Of a stretch of 58,074 bases of DNA, positions 8,772-15,487 are shown piece by piece. Source of the DNA: Pseudobacter sp. (GTDB lineage: Bacteria; Bacteroidota; Bacteroidia; Chitinophagales; Chitinophagaceae); assembly GCA_017849455.1 (NCBI GenBank), contig JAFIGX010000021.1, forward strand, positions 1 through 58,074. The letters run 5' to 3'. Below the pieces are notes generated by a model, which was not told the DNA's origin, ran no database searches, and worked only from the letters and a program-made list of their open reading frames with translations. The translations under genes were made by a program, and so were the position numbers. Each line of letters opens with the position of its first letter. Position 1 is the stretch's first letter.

Positions 8772-8961
8772 ACCACGAAGGCACGAAGTCACAAAGGATA
8801 GGGAGTTTTAGATTCAGTCAACATTACTGAAGATAACTTCGTGCCTTCATTGAATGATCAACACCTTGATGTTTTGGAATACCAATAAGGCACAAAGCTA
8901 TGTTCGAAAGCACTGCCTGAACTTAACTTACCTATCCTTTGTGACTTCGTGCCTTCGTGGT
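8772..8961. repeat. 31-bp perfect inverted repeat pair in intergenic DNA
   Basis: Positions 8772-8802 and 8931-8961 are exact reverse complements of each other (ACCACGAAGGCACGAAG...). The 128 nt between them contain another partial unit (CTTCGTGCCTTC at 8838). The arms are too far apart for a normal terminator. They look like two head-to-head copies of a short dispersed repeat of the kind seen in many Bacteroidota intergenic regions. The pair lies between trmB and the tRNA-like RNA; no gene is visible inside it. Confidence 0.85.
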
Positions 8962-8964
8962 TAA

Positions 8965-8994
8965 AAAAGCAAAAGCCCCGCAATTATGCAGGGC
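8965..8994 (-). terminator. Intrinsic terminator after the tRNA-like RNA
   Basis: Read on the minus strand, GCCCTGCA-TAAT-TGCGGGGC forms an 8-bp stem with one G-U pair, followed by TTTTGCTTTTTT. It begins 9 nt after the 3' end of the tRNA-like element, which supports that element being transcribed as a short stand-alone RNA. Confidence 0.75.
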
Positions 8995-9002
8995 CACTCC
9001 GG

Positions 9003-9171
9003 CTGTAGAGGGAGGATTCGAACCTCCACGGGGCAGTTAGCTATAGCGCAATCTGTGGTGGTCAACCCCAGTCGGGCCCGCCGAAACGGCCCCGGCATTA
9101 CACTACGTTTATCCTGTGATCCCCACCCCCGAGACAAGAGGGCATGTCTGCCAAAGTTCCATCACTCCACA
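9003..9171 (-). tRNA. tRNA-like RNA with a 98-nt insertion in the variable region (apparent anticodon GUC)
   Basis: On the minus strand a complete tRNA frame can be read. Acceptor TGTGGAG (9171-9165) pairs with CTCTACA (9010-9004) with one G-U. Then come TG, a 3-bp D-stem ATG/CAT around a loop containing TTTGGCAGA, and an anticodon stem CCCTC/GGGGG around the loop TTGTCTC, with GTC at 9135-9133. The T-arm is canonical, GGAGG-TTCGAAT-CCTCC (9027-9011). The discriminator base is G; no CCA is encoded (CCG follows). The 3-bp D-stem is that of long-variable-arm (Leu/Ser) tRNAs, yet GUC and G73 are Asp-like. Between positions 43 and the T-arm lie 98 nt (9125-9028), G/C-rich, with GGGG/CCCC closing ends and an inner GGGCC/GGCCC hairpin. 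It could be a decayed or repurposed tRNA, a tRNA with an intron-like insert, or a novel tRNA-like RNA. Position 37 is T, unlike normal tRNAs. Confidence 0.55.
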
Positions 9172-9323
9172 GTGTCTGAATTGTTATGTTAAGAACGATT
9201 TCAATGCAATATTAAAAAAAATTCCCTGTTTGTTGAATTATTTTCAACAAAAATTTTGAATATTTCGATAATATACAAATATTTGCATTGATGATTTGAA
9301 TTTGTATAAAAACCGATTGTAAA

Positions 9324-9794
9324 ATGGGAGCGAAATTGAATCTTGACAAACTGGATCTGCAGATCATTCACGAAATGATAGATAATGCGGAAGTTTCCTA
9401 CGCCGACCTGGGAAAAAAATTATACGTATCAGGGGGTACTATTCATGTACGCATCAAAAAACTTCAGGAAGCAGGTATCGTTAAAGGTACTAAATTAAAT
9501 GTGGACATGAAGCAGTTGGGCTATGATGTGATCGCCTTCATCGGGATCTATCTTGAAAAAAGCTCACTATATGATTTTGTTGCAAAGGAATTGCAGAAGA
9601 TCCCCGAGATCATCCGTCTGAATTATACTACCGGTAACTACAGCATGTTCGCCGAAGTGATCTGCAAAGATATCAATCAATTGAGGTTTGTATTACATGA
9701 TGAATTACAGAAGATAAAAGGGATCGAACGTACAGAGACCTTTATTTCACTGGAAGAAAGCTTCAATCGCAATGTGCAGGTCTACACCCCCTGA
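9324..9794 (+). CDS. Lrp/AsnC family transcriptional regulator
   Basis: A 156-residue DNA-binding regulator. Residues 5-65 form the AsnC-type winged helix-turn-helix (LDKLDLQIIHEMIDNAEVSYADLGKKL, then SGGTIHVRIKKLQEAGIVKG). Residues about 75-150 form the RAM effector domain (GYDVIAFIGIYL, TGNYSMFAEVICKD). Such proteins assemble as octamers and sense amino acids. Length is normal. The gene stands alone: the tRNA-like RNA is divergent upstream and a lipoprotein gene follows 108 nt later, so its target is not shown by context. The upstream region is very A/T-rich. Confidence 0.93.
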   Translation: MGAKLNLDKLDLQIIHEMIDNAEVSYADLGKKLYVSGGTIHVRIKKLQEAGIVKGTKLNVDMKQLGYDVIAFIGIYLEKSSLYDFVAKELQKIPEIIRLNYTTGNYSMFAEVICKDINQLRFVLHDELQKIKGIERTETFISLEESFNRNVQVYTP

Positions 9795-9902
9795 ACACCG
9801 GCAGGGTACAAAAACACGTGACCGCGCACAATAAATATTTTGTTTTCAATCCATGAATTAAATGCTATTTTTAAATAGTAGTTTTCTAAATCAGCACTCA
9901 TT

Positions 9903-10325
9903 ATGTCCGGCATGAAAAAATTATTTATACCTGCTCTGATCGTATTGGCCACCCTGGTAACCCTGTCGAACTGCAGCAAAGGCGGTGGCGGAGGAAACGG
10001 CAGTTGCTCGGAAGCAGCTATCCAGGTCACCACAACCCCGGCCGTGAATTCAACAGAACCTGCTGCACCAGGGCCTAATTTTTCCCTGGCAGTCAATATC
10101 ACCGGCGGATTCCCCTCCGCAGGCGCCACCATCGATGTAAAAGCCCGCCCCGATGGCAATAACACACCATTCTTCACCTCCAGTGTGAATGCAGTTTCCG
10201 GCGTCAATAATTTCAGTATCACCAACACTCCGGCCAGCACTACCTGTATAGTGGAGATCACCATCACTTCAAAAAGCTGTAATACCAATAAGTGGACAGG
10301 AAGCTACCGCTATTCGAGGAAATGA
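9903..10325 (+). CDS. Small lipoprotein of unknown function
   Basis: A 140-residue exported lipoprotein. The signal MKKLFIPALIVLATLVTLSNC ends in an LSNC lipobox, so Cys24 (counted from the first Met) would be lipidated; the following SKGGGGG is a flexible tether. The mature part is a compact beta-rich domain with the pattern of an Ig-like or cell-surface fold (FSLAVNITGGFPSAGATIDVK, ending CIVEITITSKSC). A start at the second Met (9912) gives a more typical signal peptide. I do not recognise the family. The stop codon abuts the convergent permease gene with no gap. Confidence 0.72.
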   Translation: MSGMKKLFIPALIVLATLVTLSNCSKGGGGGNGSCSEAAIQVTTTPAVNSTEPAAPGPNFSLAVNITGGFPSAGATIDVKARPDGNNTPFFTSSVNAVSGVNNFSITNTPASTTCIVEITITSKSCNTNKWTGSYRYSRK

Positions 10326-11399
10326 TTATCCTTCCCGTACTTCCAGCGCATCTCTCAATCCATTTCCCAGCAGGTTGAACGCCAATACCAGTAACATGAT
10401 GGCAAATCCAGGGGCCAATGCCAGCATAGGATTATGCGTTATGATGAAATTGTAGTTCTCTTTGATCATCAAACCCCAGCTCGGCTGAGGCGGCTGTACG
10501 CCTACTCCCAAAAAACTAAGCCCGGCCTCGATCACAATGGCCGATGCAAAATTGGAGGCGGCCACTACCATCACGGGGCCCATCACATTGGGTAATATAT
10601 GCCGTACAATGATCCTCCCCTGTGAATAGCCCAGCGCCCTCGCTGCTTCTACATATTCCATCTCCCGCACGCTCAATACCTGGCCCCGGATGATACGCGC
10701 CACATTCACCCACATCGTGAGGCCAATGGCTACAAATACCTGCCAGAAACCTTTTCCCAACATCAAGGTGATGGCGAAGACCAGCAGCAAGGTGGGAATG
10801 CTCCAGAGCACATTGATGAACCACATGATCAGATCATCTGTCCGCCCCCTGTAAAACCCCGCCAGCGCTCCCAGCAATACGCCAATGCTCAGGGAAATGA
10901 GCACGGTCACCAATCCAACGCTGAGGCTCACCCGAACCCCTACCAGTAACCTGCTCAGGATATCGCGGCCATATTTATCTGTGCCCAACCTGAACTTTTG
11001 CGTTACGATTGACCAGCCAGGTATGTTCAATCCGTAAGCCACCCGCTCGCTGATCCCTTCATCGATGTATTGTTGGATGATGAGACTGTCTTTCGTAGTG
11101 CTGTACCCGGTGATAGGAATGTAGAGGTATTGATCTTCCTGCCCCCACAGTAACCTTTCAGCGAAAGAAGCAGTGCTTATATTCCTGTTATTGGGTATCC
11201 GCAGGAATTGTTGTGTGAAGCCGGGTTTCTGCCCACCGATCTCCACGATCATCCTGTTGGCATTGGGTGATCCGTCGGGTGATAGCAAATAAGCGAACAG
11301 GGCTACGAACACCGACAACACGATGATCACCATTCCGAACAAAGCGCCTTTGTTCTTTCTTAATCGCCTCCACACTGATCTTGACGGGTCGGTAGACAT
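10326..11399 (-). CDS. ABC transporter permease (OppC/DppC-like)
   Basis: A 357-residue inner-membrane permease of the peptide/nickel importer class. TM1 is at about residues 20-42 (GALFGMVIIVLSVFVALFAYL). A roughly 100-residue periplasmic insertion follows, then the binding-protein-dependent permease core from about 150, with five membrane spans and the EAA loop YVEAARALGYSQGRIIVRHILPN that docks to the ATPase. The N-terminal RRLRKNK and the C-terminal LLGNGLRDALEVR are typical OppC ends. No ATPase, second permease or binding-protein gene is adjacent, so its partners must be elsewhere. It follows the glycosyltransferase gene by 42 nt on the same strand. Confidence 0.9.
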   Translation of the reverse strand: MSTDPSRSVWRRLRKNKGALFGMVIIVLSVFVALFAYLLSPDGSPNANRMIVEIGGQKPGFTQQFLRIPNNRNISTASFAERLLWGQEDQYLYIPITGYSTTKDSLIIQQYIDEGISERVAYGLNIPGWSIVTQKFRLGTDKYGRDILSRLLVGVRVSLSVGLVTVLISLSIGVLLGALAGFYRGRTDDLIMWFINVLWSIPTLLLVFAITLMLGKGFWQVFVAIGLTMWVNVARIIRGQVLSVREMEYVEAARALGYSQGRIIVRHILPNVMGPVMVVAASNFASAIVIEAGLSFLGVGVQPPQPSWGLMIKENYNFIITHNPMLALAPGFAIMLLVLAFNLLGNGLRDALEVREG

Positions 11400-11441
11400 A
11401 TTTGGATGTTACTTTTCTTGATAAAGTGTTTGATGGTTCAC

Positions 11442-12590
11442 CTATTTCCTAACCCTGCGCCCTTTCCACTCATAATAGCCGAATTTACCGAACCAGCCGG
11501 CAATAATGGTATATAAGATATGTACCGGTTGAAGGAAAGGGAAATATTTCATCAAACGTTGCTGATCGAAAAAGATAGCTACTGCATTCACGAAAGGGAA
11601 TTCTATCAGCACCTTCGCCAGCAGCAGGATGATGAAAAAGAAGGCCCACAGGGCTTTCCAGCATGCTGTAATGGCCATTATGAGGAAACCCACATTCACC
11701 AGGTAAACCAGCAGCAGGGCCCAGAAGATGCGTTTATCGTCGTAGCTGTCTGCTTTGCTCGCCCACCGCACCCGCTGGTGAAAGAACGCTTTCCAGCTTT
11801 CCACCGGCGCAGTATCGACGATCGCCGATCTGTTCTTGAGGTAAAAGACTTTATCGGGATACCTTTTATAGATCTTATGCATGAGGAACATATCATCGCC
11901 CGAAGGCAGGTGATCGATCTTGTCGAAACCTTTCACTTCTATGAATGCCTGTTTTTCATAAGCGAGATTGGCGCCATTGCACATGGAGTGGATATGGCGG
12001 AACACTGAAGCACCGGTGATCCCCTGCAACGTGAGGAAATCGAGTGTCTGGAAGACAGACAGCAAGGAAGATCTGCTCCTGATCCTTACAGGTGCGGCAA
12101 TGAATTTTGCTCCTGTCGATTCATAGAACGAAGCGATGGTGGTCAGCCAATCTTCCTGGAACTCGCAATCGGCATCCGTGGTTACGATCAAAGTCCCTTT
12201 CGATGAGCCGATGCCCGCATCGATGGCCATTTTCTTGTAGGAAGCGGTGTTGGTCTGATCGCCCGCATGTTCTTTCAATGAAATGGCCTGAACAGCCATG
12301 CCGGTGGAAGATGCCTGCTGCAGGAGCGGCCAGGTATTATCGGTAGAATGATCGTCGATGAGGACCAGCTCGAACAGGGAGCGGGGATAACGCTGGCGCG
12401 ACAACGATCCCAGCAATGCCAGAATATTGGTTTCCTCATTGCGCATGGGGATGATCACTGAAATGAATGTGGAGCCGGTAGGTTCCTGTGGATCATAGAC
12501 GGGCATCCTGTTCCAGGCCTGGTGGTAATAACTGATCAGGAATGAATAGGCGACCAGCAGTAAAAAAAATATGAGCAGGAAAAGCGGCAT
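11442..12590 (-). CDS. Membrane-associated family 2 glycosyltransferase
   Basis: A 382-residue inner-membrane enzyme. It has an N-terminal anchor (LFLLIFFLLLVAYSFLISYY), a GT2 catalytic domain from about residue 40 (FISVIIPMRNEE, then DDHSTDNT for nucleotide-sugar binding, TTDADCEF as the DxD-like metal motif, SGDDMF and the QRVRW acceptor-site motif), and about three C-terminal membrane spans. QxxRW and the terminal spans place it with processive or lipid-linked sugar transferases rather than soluble core transferases. The donor and product cannot be read from sequence. It sits between an alpha/beta hydrolase and an OppC-like permease on the same strand, spaced 55 and 42 nt. Confidence 0.9.
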   Translation of the reverse strand: MPLFLLIFFLLLVAYSFLISYYHQAWNRMPVYDPQEPTGSTFISVIIPMRNEETNILALLGSLSRQRYPRSLFELVLIDDHSTDNTWPLLQQASSTGMAVQAISLKEHAGDQTNTASYKKMAIDAGIGSSKGTLIVTTDADCEFQEDWLTTIASFYESTGAKFIAAPVRIRSRSSLLSVFQTLDFLTLQGITGASVFRHIHSMCNGANLAYEKQAFIEVKGFDKIDHLPSGDDMFLMHKIYKRYPDKVFYLKNRSAIVDTAPVESWKAFFHQRVRWASKADSYDDKRIFWALLLVYLVNVGFLIMAITACWKALWAFFFIILLLAKVLIEFPFVNAVAIFFDQQRLMKYFPFLQPVHILYTIIAGWFGKFGYYEWKGRRVRK

Positions 12591-12645
12591 CGGCTCAATG
12601 CTTATGGCGATAAATATACGATTGTAAAATTTGAAAGCCCAATAT

Positions 12646-13455
12646 TCAAAACAATGCTAATATGGCCTCCACATTTTTTTCCTGCAATACCTTATGACCA
12701 GCAGGGATCACCTCCAGCGTGCAATATTCTTCGATGCCTTGCCTGAATTTTTCACCCCGCTTCGGCAAAATGATGCGATCGAATCCGCCATACAACAATT
12801 TTACGGGGATTTGGTATTGGCGGACCAGCGATTGAATGGTGGGAAGATCAGGCCTTATTTTTCGCATACAGGTCCACCGGTGATACAATTCCATCCTGAT
12901 CGCTTCATCATTGATATAGTAGCCGGTGAATTTGTAAATGCTCTGGTTGATGAGGCCCATCCTGTTGCCGATCTTCAGCACCACGAAGAACCAGCGCGGA
13001 TGTTTCATGGTGAACCGGAAAAGCTGGTTGCCCAGCCAGGTCTGCGTGGCGAGCCAGTACCATCTGTTCACCTTCAGTCCGTCCGGCGCCAGCAGGATCA
13101 ACCTTTCAACACGTTCGGGAGCCGATTGAAGCAGGCTCAGGGCCATTCTTCCTCCCATACTGAATCCCATCAGTGTATAGCGGCTGTCGTCATAACCTAG
13201 TTGTGAGAGGATGGACTGCATCAGTTGCTGAAGGTCACTTGAAGTGAATACGAGCCCGTCTTTCCATTGTGTATTGCCATGAAAGGGAAGATCGATGGCT
13301 ACCACGCGGTAGTCATCGTGCAGATAATTTTCCAAAAACCGAAAACTCTCTTCCGATTCGCCATAGCCGTGAAAGCAGAGCAACAAACGGGGCCCATTAC
13401 CATCAAAACTGTAATGGACCTGCGAATGACGGAATGAGATGGAAGCAGTTTGCAT
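12646..13455 (-). CDS. Alpha/beta hydrolase
   Basis: A 269-residue soluble alpha/beta-hydrolase-fold protein. It shows the oxyanion segment FHGYGESEESF, the nucleophile elbow GFSMGG (Ser), the acid in YGGFDRI and the catalytic His in PAGHKVL near the C-terminus, all in the right order. A lid region lies at about 140-210. Related proteins are esterases, MhpC-like C-C hydrolases or MenH-like lyases; none can be chosen here. I use the Met of MQTASIS at 13455, since the 10 extra residues from 13485 add nothing conserved. It is followed at 55 nt by the glycosyltransferase gene. Confidence 0.85.
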   Translation of the reverse strand: MQTASISFRHSQVHYSFDGNGPRLLLCFHGYGESEESFRFLENYLHDDYRVVAIDLPFHGNTQWKDGLVFTSSDLQQLMQSILSQLGYDDSRYTLMGFSMGGRMALSLLQSAPERVERLILLAPDGLKVNRWYWLATQTWLGNQLFRFTMKHPRWFFVVLKIGNRMGLINQSIYKFTGYYINDEAIRMELYHRWTCMRKIRPDLPTIQSLVRQYQIPVKLLYGGFDRIILPKRGEKFRQGIEEYCTLEVIPAGHKVLQEKNVEAILALF

Positions 13456-13498
13456 ATGAACGTCAGACACCAAATCTACGTTCAATTTATTTATATAT

Positions 13499-14743
13499 CT
13501 ACTTCGTGAAGGCCTTTAAAATCGTTTTACCATTACCATATTGAAGCAACAAGAAATAATGTCCGGCCGGAAGATAATCTACCGGTATCGTGAATTTTCC
13601 TTCACCTTTTCTCACCACCCTGCCTGTCTTCAACAGGGTTGTTCCTGTTGTGCCGATCACACTGCAGGAGATATTGTATGCCTGTTCCGCAGAAAGTTCT
13701 ATGGTGAGCGTTCGTTGCGCTGGTACCGGGTAGAGTTTTTTGAGCGTGATGCCGGGAAGTGGATTTACTATCCTGATCACTTTGGAGAACACACTACCAG
13801 ATCGGTCTTTCATTTCAAGGCGATAGAAACTAAGGTCCGGCAAAGGTTGAAGATCATTGAAACTGAAGGATTGTGCACCGGCCTGCTGTTTGGCTTCAAT
13901 GCTTTTCAGGGATTCGTAATGAACGCCATCATGGCTTCGTTCAACCAGGAAGCTGGCCTCTGGTTCTGTTAATTCGGCTGTCCATGCCAGTTGTACTGCA
14001 TGGTCGTGCATAGAGCCCGTGAAACGCTCCAGTTTTACCGGGAGGGTGCCGCCGAACAATTGTTTATCACGGGCCCTTTCAAAAATTACCCGATGGCCGG
14101 TATTGTTGAAGTGTATATTATCCGGCGCCGCATAGATGGGCAGCAGGGTGGTATCGGCCGGGTTGTACATCCCATCGTAGAAATTCAGGGTATGCGCCTC
14201 ACCAAAGCGGTTGAGGATGGAATCCTTGATATCGGCCAGTTTTCGCTTCATGGCCGAAGTGCCGAAAACCCCGTCCGATCGTACCTGTGAGGTAACTATA
14301 TAGCAACGGTGACCTGCTTTCACCACAGAATCGTAGATGGTCTGCAGGCAGAACATGATCTCCGGAATGGAATAGATATCGTATTTATTGGATGGATAGT
14401 TCACTACCACAACACCGTTGGAAGGAATGGTAAGATCGCTCAACAGTTCGAGCGCACGAGTTACATTCACTGCAGGATCGGCATATTCGCGATCAGGCGG
14501 AGGCACATAGCTGGTGGGCATGCCTTTGTAAACAGGGTAGCCACCTACGGCCAATACATAAGTTGTGTCGAGGATATGTAACTGGTATTTATAATAGTAA
14601 TTGAATCGCCGCGCCCATGCGCTATCATAAGGCCAGGCGCCTGTACCACCGGCGGTTGAAGATCCGATAACAGCGAATTTGTGTTGGGAAAAAACATCAA
14701 GGCCGGCTAATGCCAGCAGCAACAGGCAAAGGAGCTTTTTCAT
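13499..14743 (-). CDS. Secreted SGNH/GDSL hydrolase with type IX secretion sorting domain
   Basis: A 414-residue exported protein. The signal peptide is MKKLLCLLLLALAGLDVFS. An SGNH hydrolase domain (about 21-235) follows, with block I as VIGSSTAGG (catalytic Ser) and block V as DNIHFNNTGH (catalytic Asp and His). A fibronectin-like linker region follows (about 245-325, RFTGSMHDHAVQLAWTAELT). The last 80 residues form a type A T9SS C-terminal domain (KLYPVPAQRTLTIEL, YLPAGHYFLLLQ). Such proteins are carried across the outer membrane by the gliding-associated secretion system and are esterases acting on polysaccharide or lipid esters. The sorting domain restricts the host to Bacteroidota. Substrate unknown. 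Confidence 0.9.
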   Translation of the reverse strand: MKKLLCLLLLALAGLDVFSQHKFAVIGSSTAGGTGAWPYDSAWARRFNYYYKYQLHILDTTYVLAVGGYPVYKGMPTSYVPPPDREYADPAVNVTRALELLSDLTIPSNGVVVVNYPSNKYDIYSIPEIMFCLQTIYDSVVKAGHRCYIVTSQVRSDGVFGTSAMKRKLADIKDSILNRFGEAHTLNFYDGMYNPADTTLLPIYAAPDNIHFNNTGHRVIFERARDKQLFGGTLPVKLERFTGSMHDHAVQLAWTAELTEPEASFLVERSHDGVHYESLKSIEAKQQAGAQSFSFNDLQPLPDLSFYRLEMKDRSGSVFSKVIRIVNPLPGITLKKLYPVPAQRTLTIELSAEQAYNISCSVIGTTGTTLLKTGRVVRKGEGKFTIPVDYLPAGHYFLLLQYGNGKTILKAFTK

Positions 14744-14852
14744 GTTCCTGGAGTTTTACGAGTTAAAGCCTTCTTGATGTGGAGAAATAAGCGGGTTTTT
14801 CGAAAAGGGTAGGGCGATAAAAGTACAATTTATTTTAATGTAAAGTGAGGAT

Positions 14853-14937
14853 GGAAAGTTAACAAGTCGAAAAGTTAACAAGGGGATTCTCCGCCTTCCG
14901 GAACTGCCTTGTCAACTTTTCAACTTGTTAACCTTCC
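14853..14937. repeat. Imperfect 31-bp inverted repeat
   Basis: Positions 14853-14883 and 14907-14937 are reverse complements with three mismatches (GTTAACAAGT.. / ..ACTTGTTAAC). A 23-nt loop separates them, so they can form one long hairpin in RNA. They lie between the SGNH gene, which runs away on the minus strand, and the MarR promoter. This is too long and has no T-tract on either side for a simple terminator; the sequence looks like a dispersed intergenic repeat. Confidence 0.75.
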
Positions 14938-14964
14938 AACGTACCGAAACCCCCCAAGAAAAAC

Positions 14965-14995
14965 TTGTCCATCCCACAAAAAAATCCTAAGTTTG
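14965..14995 (+). promoter_or_regulatory. Bacteroidota-type promoter for the MarR/acyl-CoA dehydrogenase operon
   Basis: TTG at 14965-14967 as the -33 element, a 20-nt spacer, and TAAGTTTG at 14988-14995, an exact TAnnTTTG -7 element. The expected start of transcription is about 15002, only 15 nt before the ATG. Confidence 0.65.
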
Positions 14996-14997
14996 AT

Positions 14998-15015
14998 TAG
15001 TTGTATAAACAACTA
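14998..15015 (+). promoter_or_regulatory. Palindromic MarR-type operator
   Basis: TAGTTGTATAAACAACTA is two 7-bp half-sites around ATAA. It covers the predicted transcription start and ends 1 nt before the ATG of the MarR gene. The size and layout match MarR-family operators, so autorepression by the downstream product is likely. This is inferred from position and symmetry. Confidence 0.65.
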
Positions 15016-15016
15016 T

Positions 15017-15457
15017 ATGCCAAACAACCAATTCAAAAAAGGAGAATTATACAGTTTTATCACGGGTAAAGCGTCCACGGCCATAGCCAGGCGGCTGCAG
15101 AAGAAATTCAATGCGGCCGGATTGAATGTGACCATCGAGCAATGGAGTGTATTATATCATCTCTGGAAACAGGATGGCATCAGCCAGCAGGAATTGTGCA
15201 ATGCCACTTTCCGTGATAAGCCCAGCATAACCAGGCTGGTCGATAACCTCGAACGGCTTCAGTTGGTGAAACGCGTGCCTTCTGAATCGGACAGGCGCAT
15301 GAACCTCGTATTCCTGACCAAACAAGCACAGAAATTGCAGGAAGAGAGTATGGAACTGGCCGAAGAAACATTGAACGAAGCCCTGGAAGGGGTGCCGGTC
15401 GAACGCATCGACGTGTGCAAGGAAGTGCTGCAGATCGTTTACGACAATTTAAAATAA
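15017..15457 (+). CDS. MarR family transcriptional regulator
   Basis: A 146-residue winged-helix regulator. The ATG at 15017 is chosen over an upstream frame start at 14909 because the latter reads through the promoter, operator and repeat. The MarR fold is seen as a dimerising N-terminal helix, the recognition region ISQQELCNATFRDKPSITRLVDNLERLQLV and the wing RVPSESDRRMNLVFLT. It is followed 30 nt later by an acyl-CoA dehydrogenase gene, so it probably controls that enzyme in response to an acyl-CoA or fatty acid, and itself through the 18-bp palindrome just upstream. Confidence 0.9.
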   Translation: MPNNQFKKGELYSFITGKASTAIARRLQKKFNAAGLNVTIEQWSVLYHLWKQDGISQQELCNATFRDKPSITRLVDNLERLQLVKRVPSESDRRMNLVFLTKQAQKLQEESMELAEETLNEALEGVPVERIDVCKEVLQIVYDNLK

Positions 15458-15487
15458 GCCTCATTCCATTACCATTAAAAAATTTTT

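Noticed and set aside
9028..9125. Group I intron inside a tRNA
   Set aside because: Only 98 nt and located between the anticodon stem and T-arm, not in the anticodon loop; no P3-P7 core visible.
8986..9192. 68-codon frame across the tRNA-like element
   Set aside because: The RNA fold on the other strand and its terminator explain the sequence better; the peptide is low-quality.
14853..14937. Ordinary rho-independent terminator
   Set aside because: No T-tract follows the stem on either strand and the stem is far longer than usual.
14909..15016. 36-residue N-terminal extension of the MarR protein
   Set aside because: It would be translated from repeat, promoter and operator DNA and has no family similarity.
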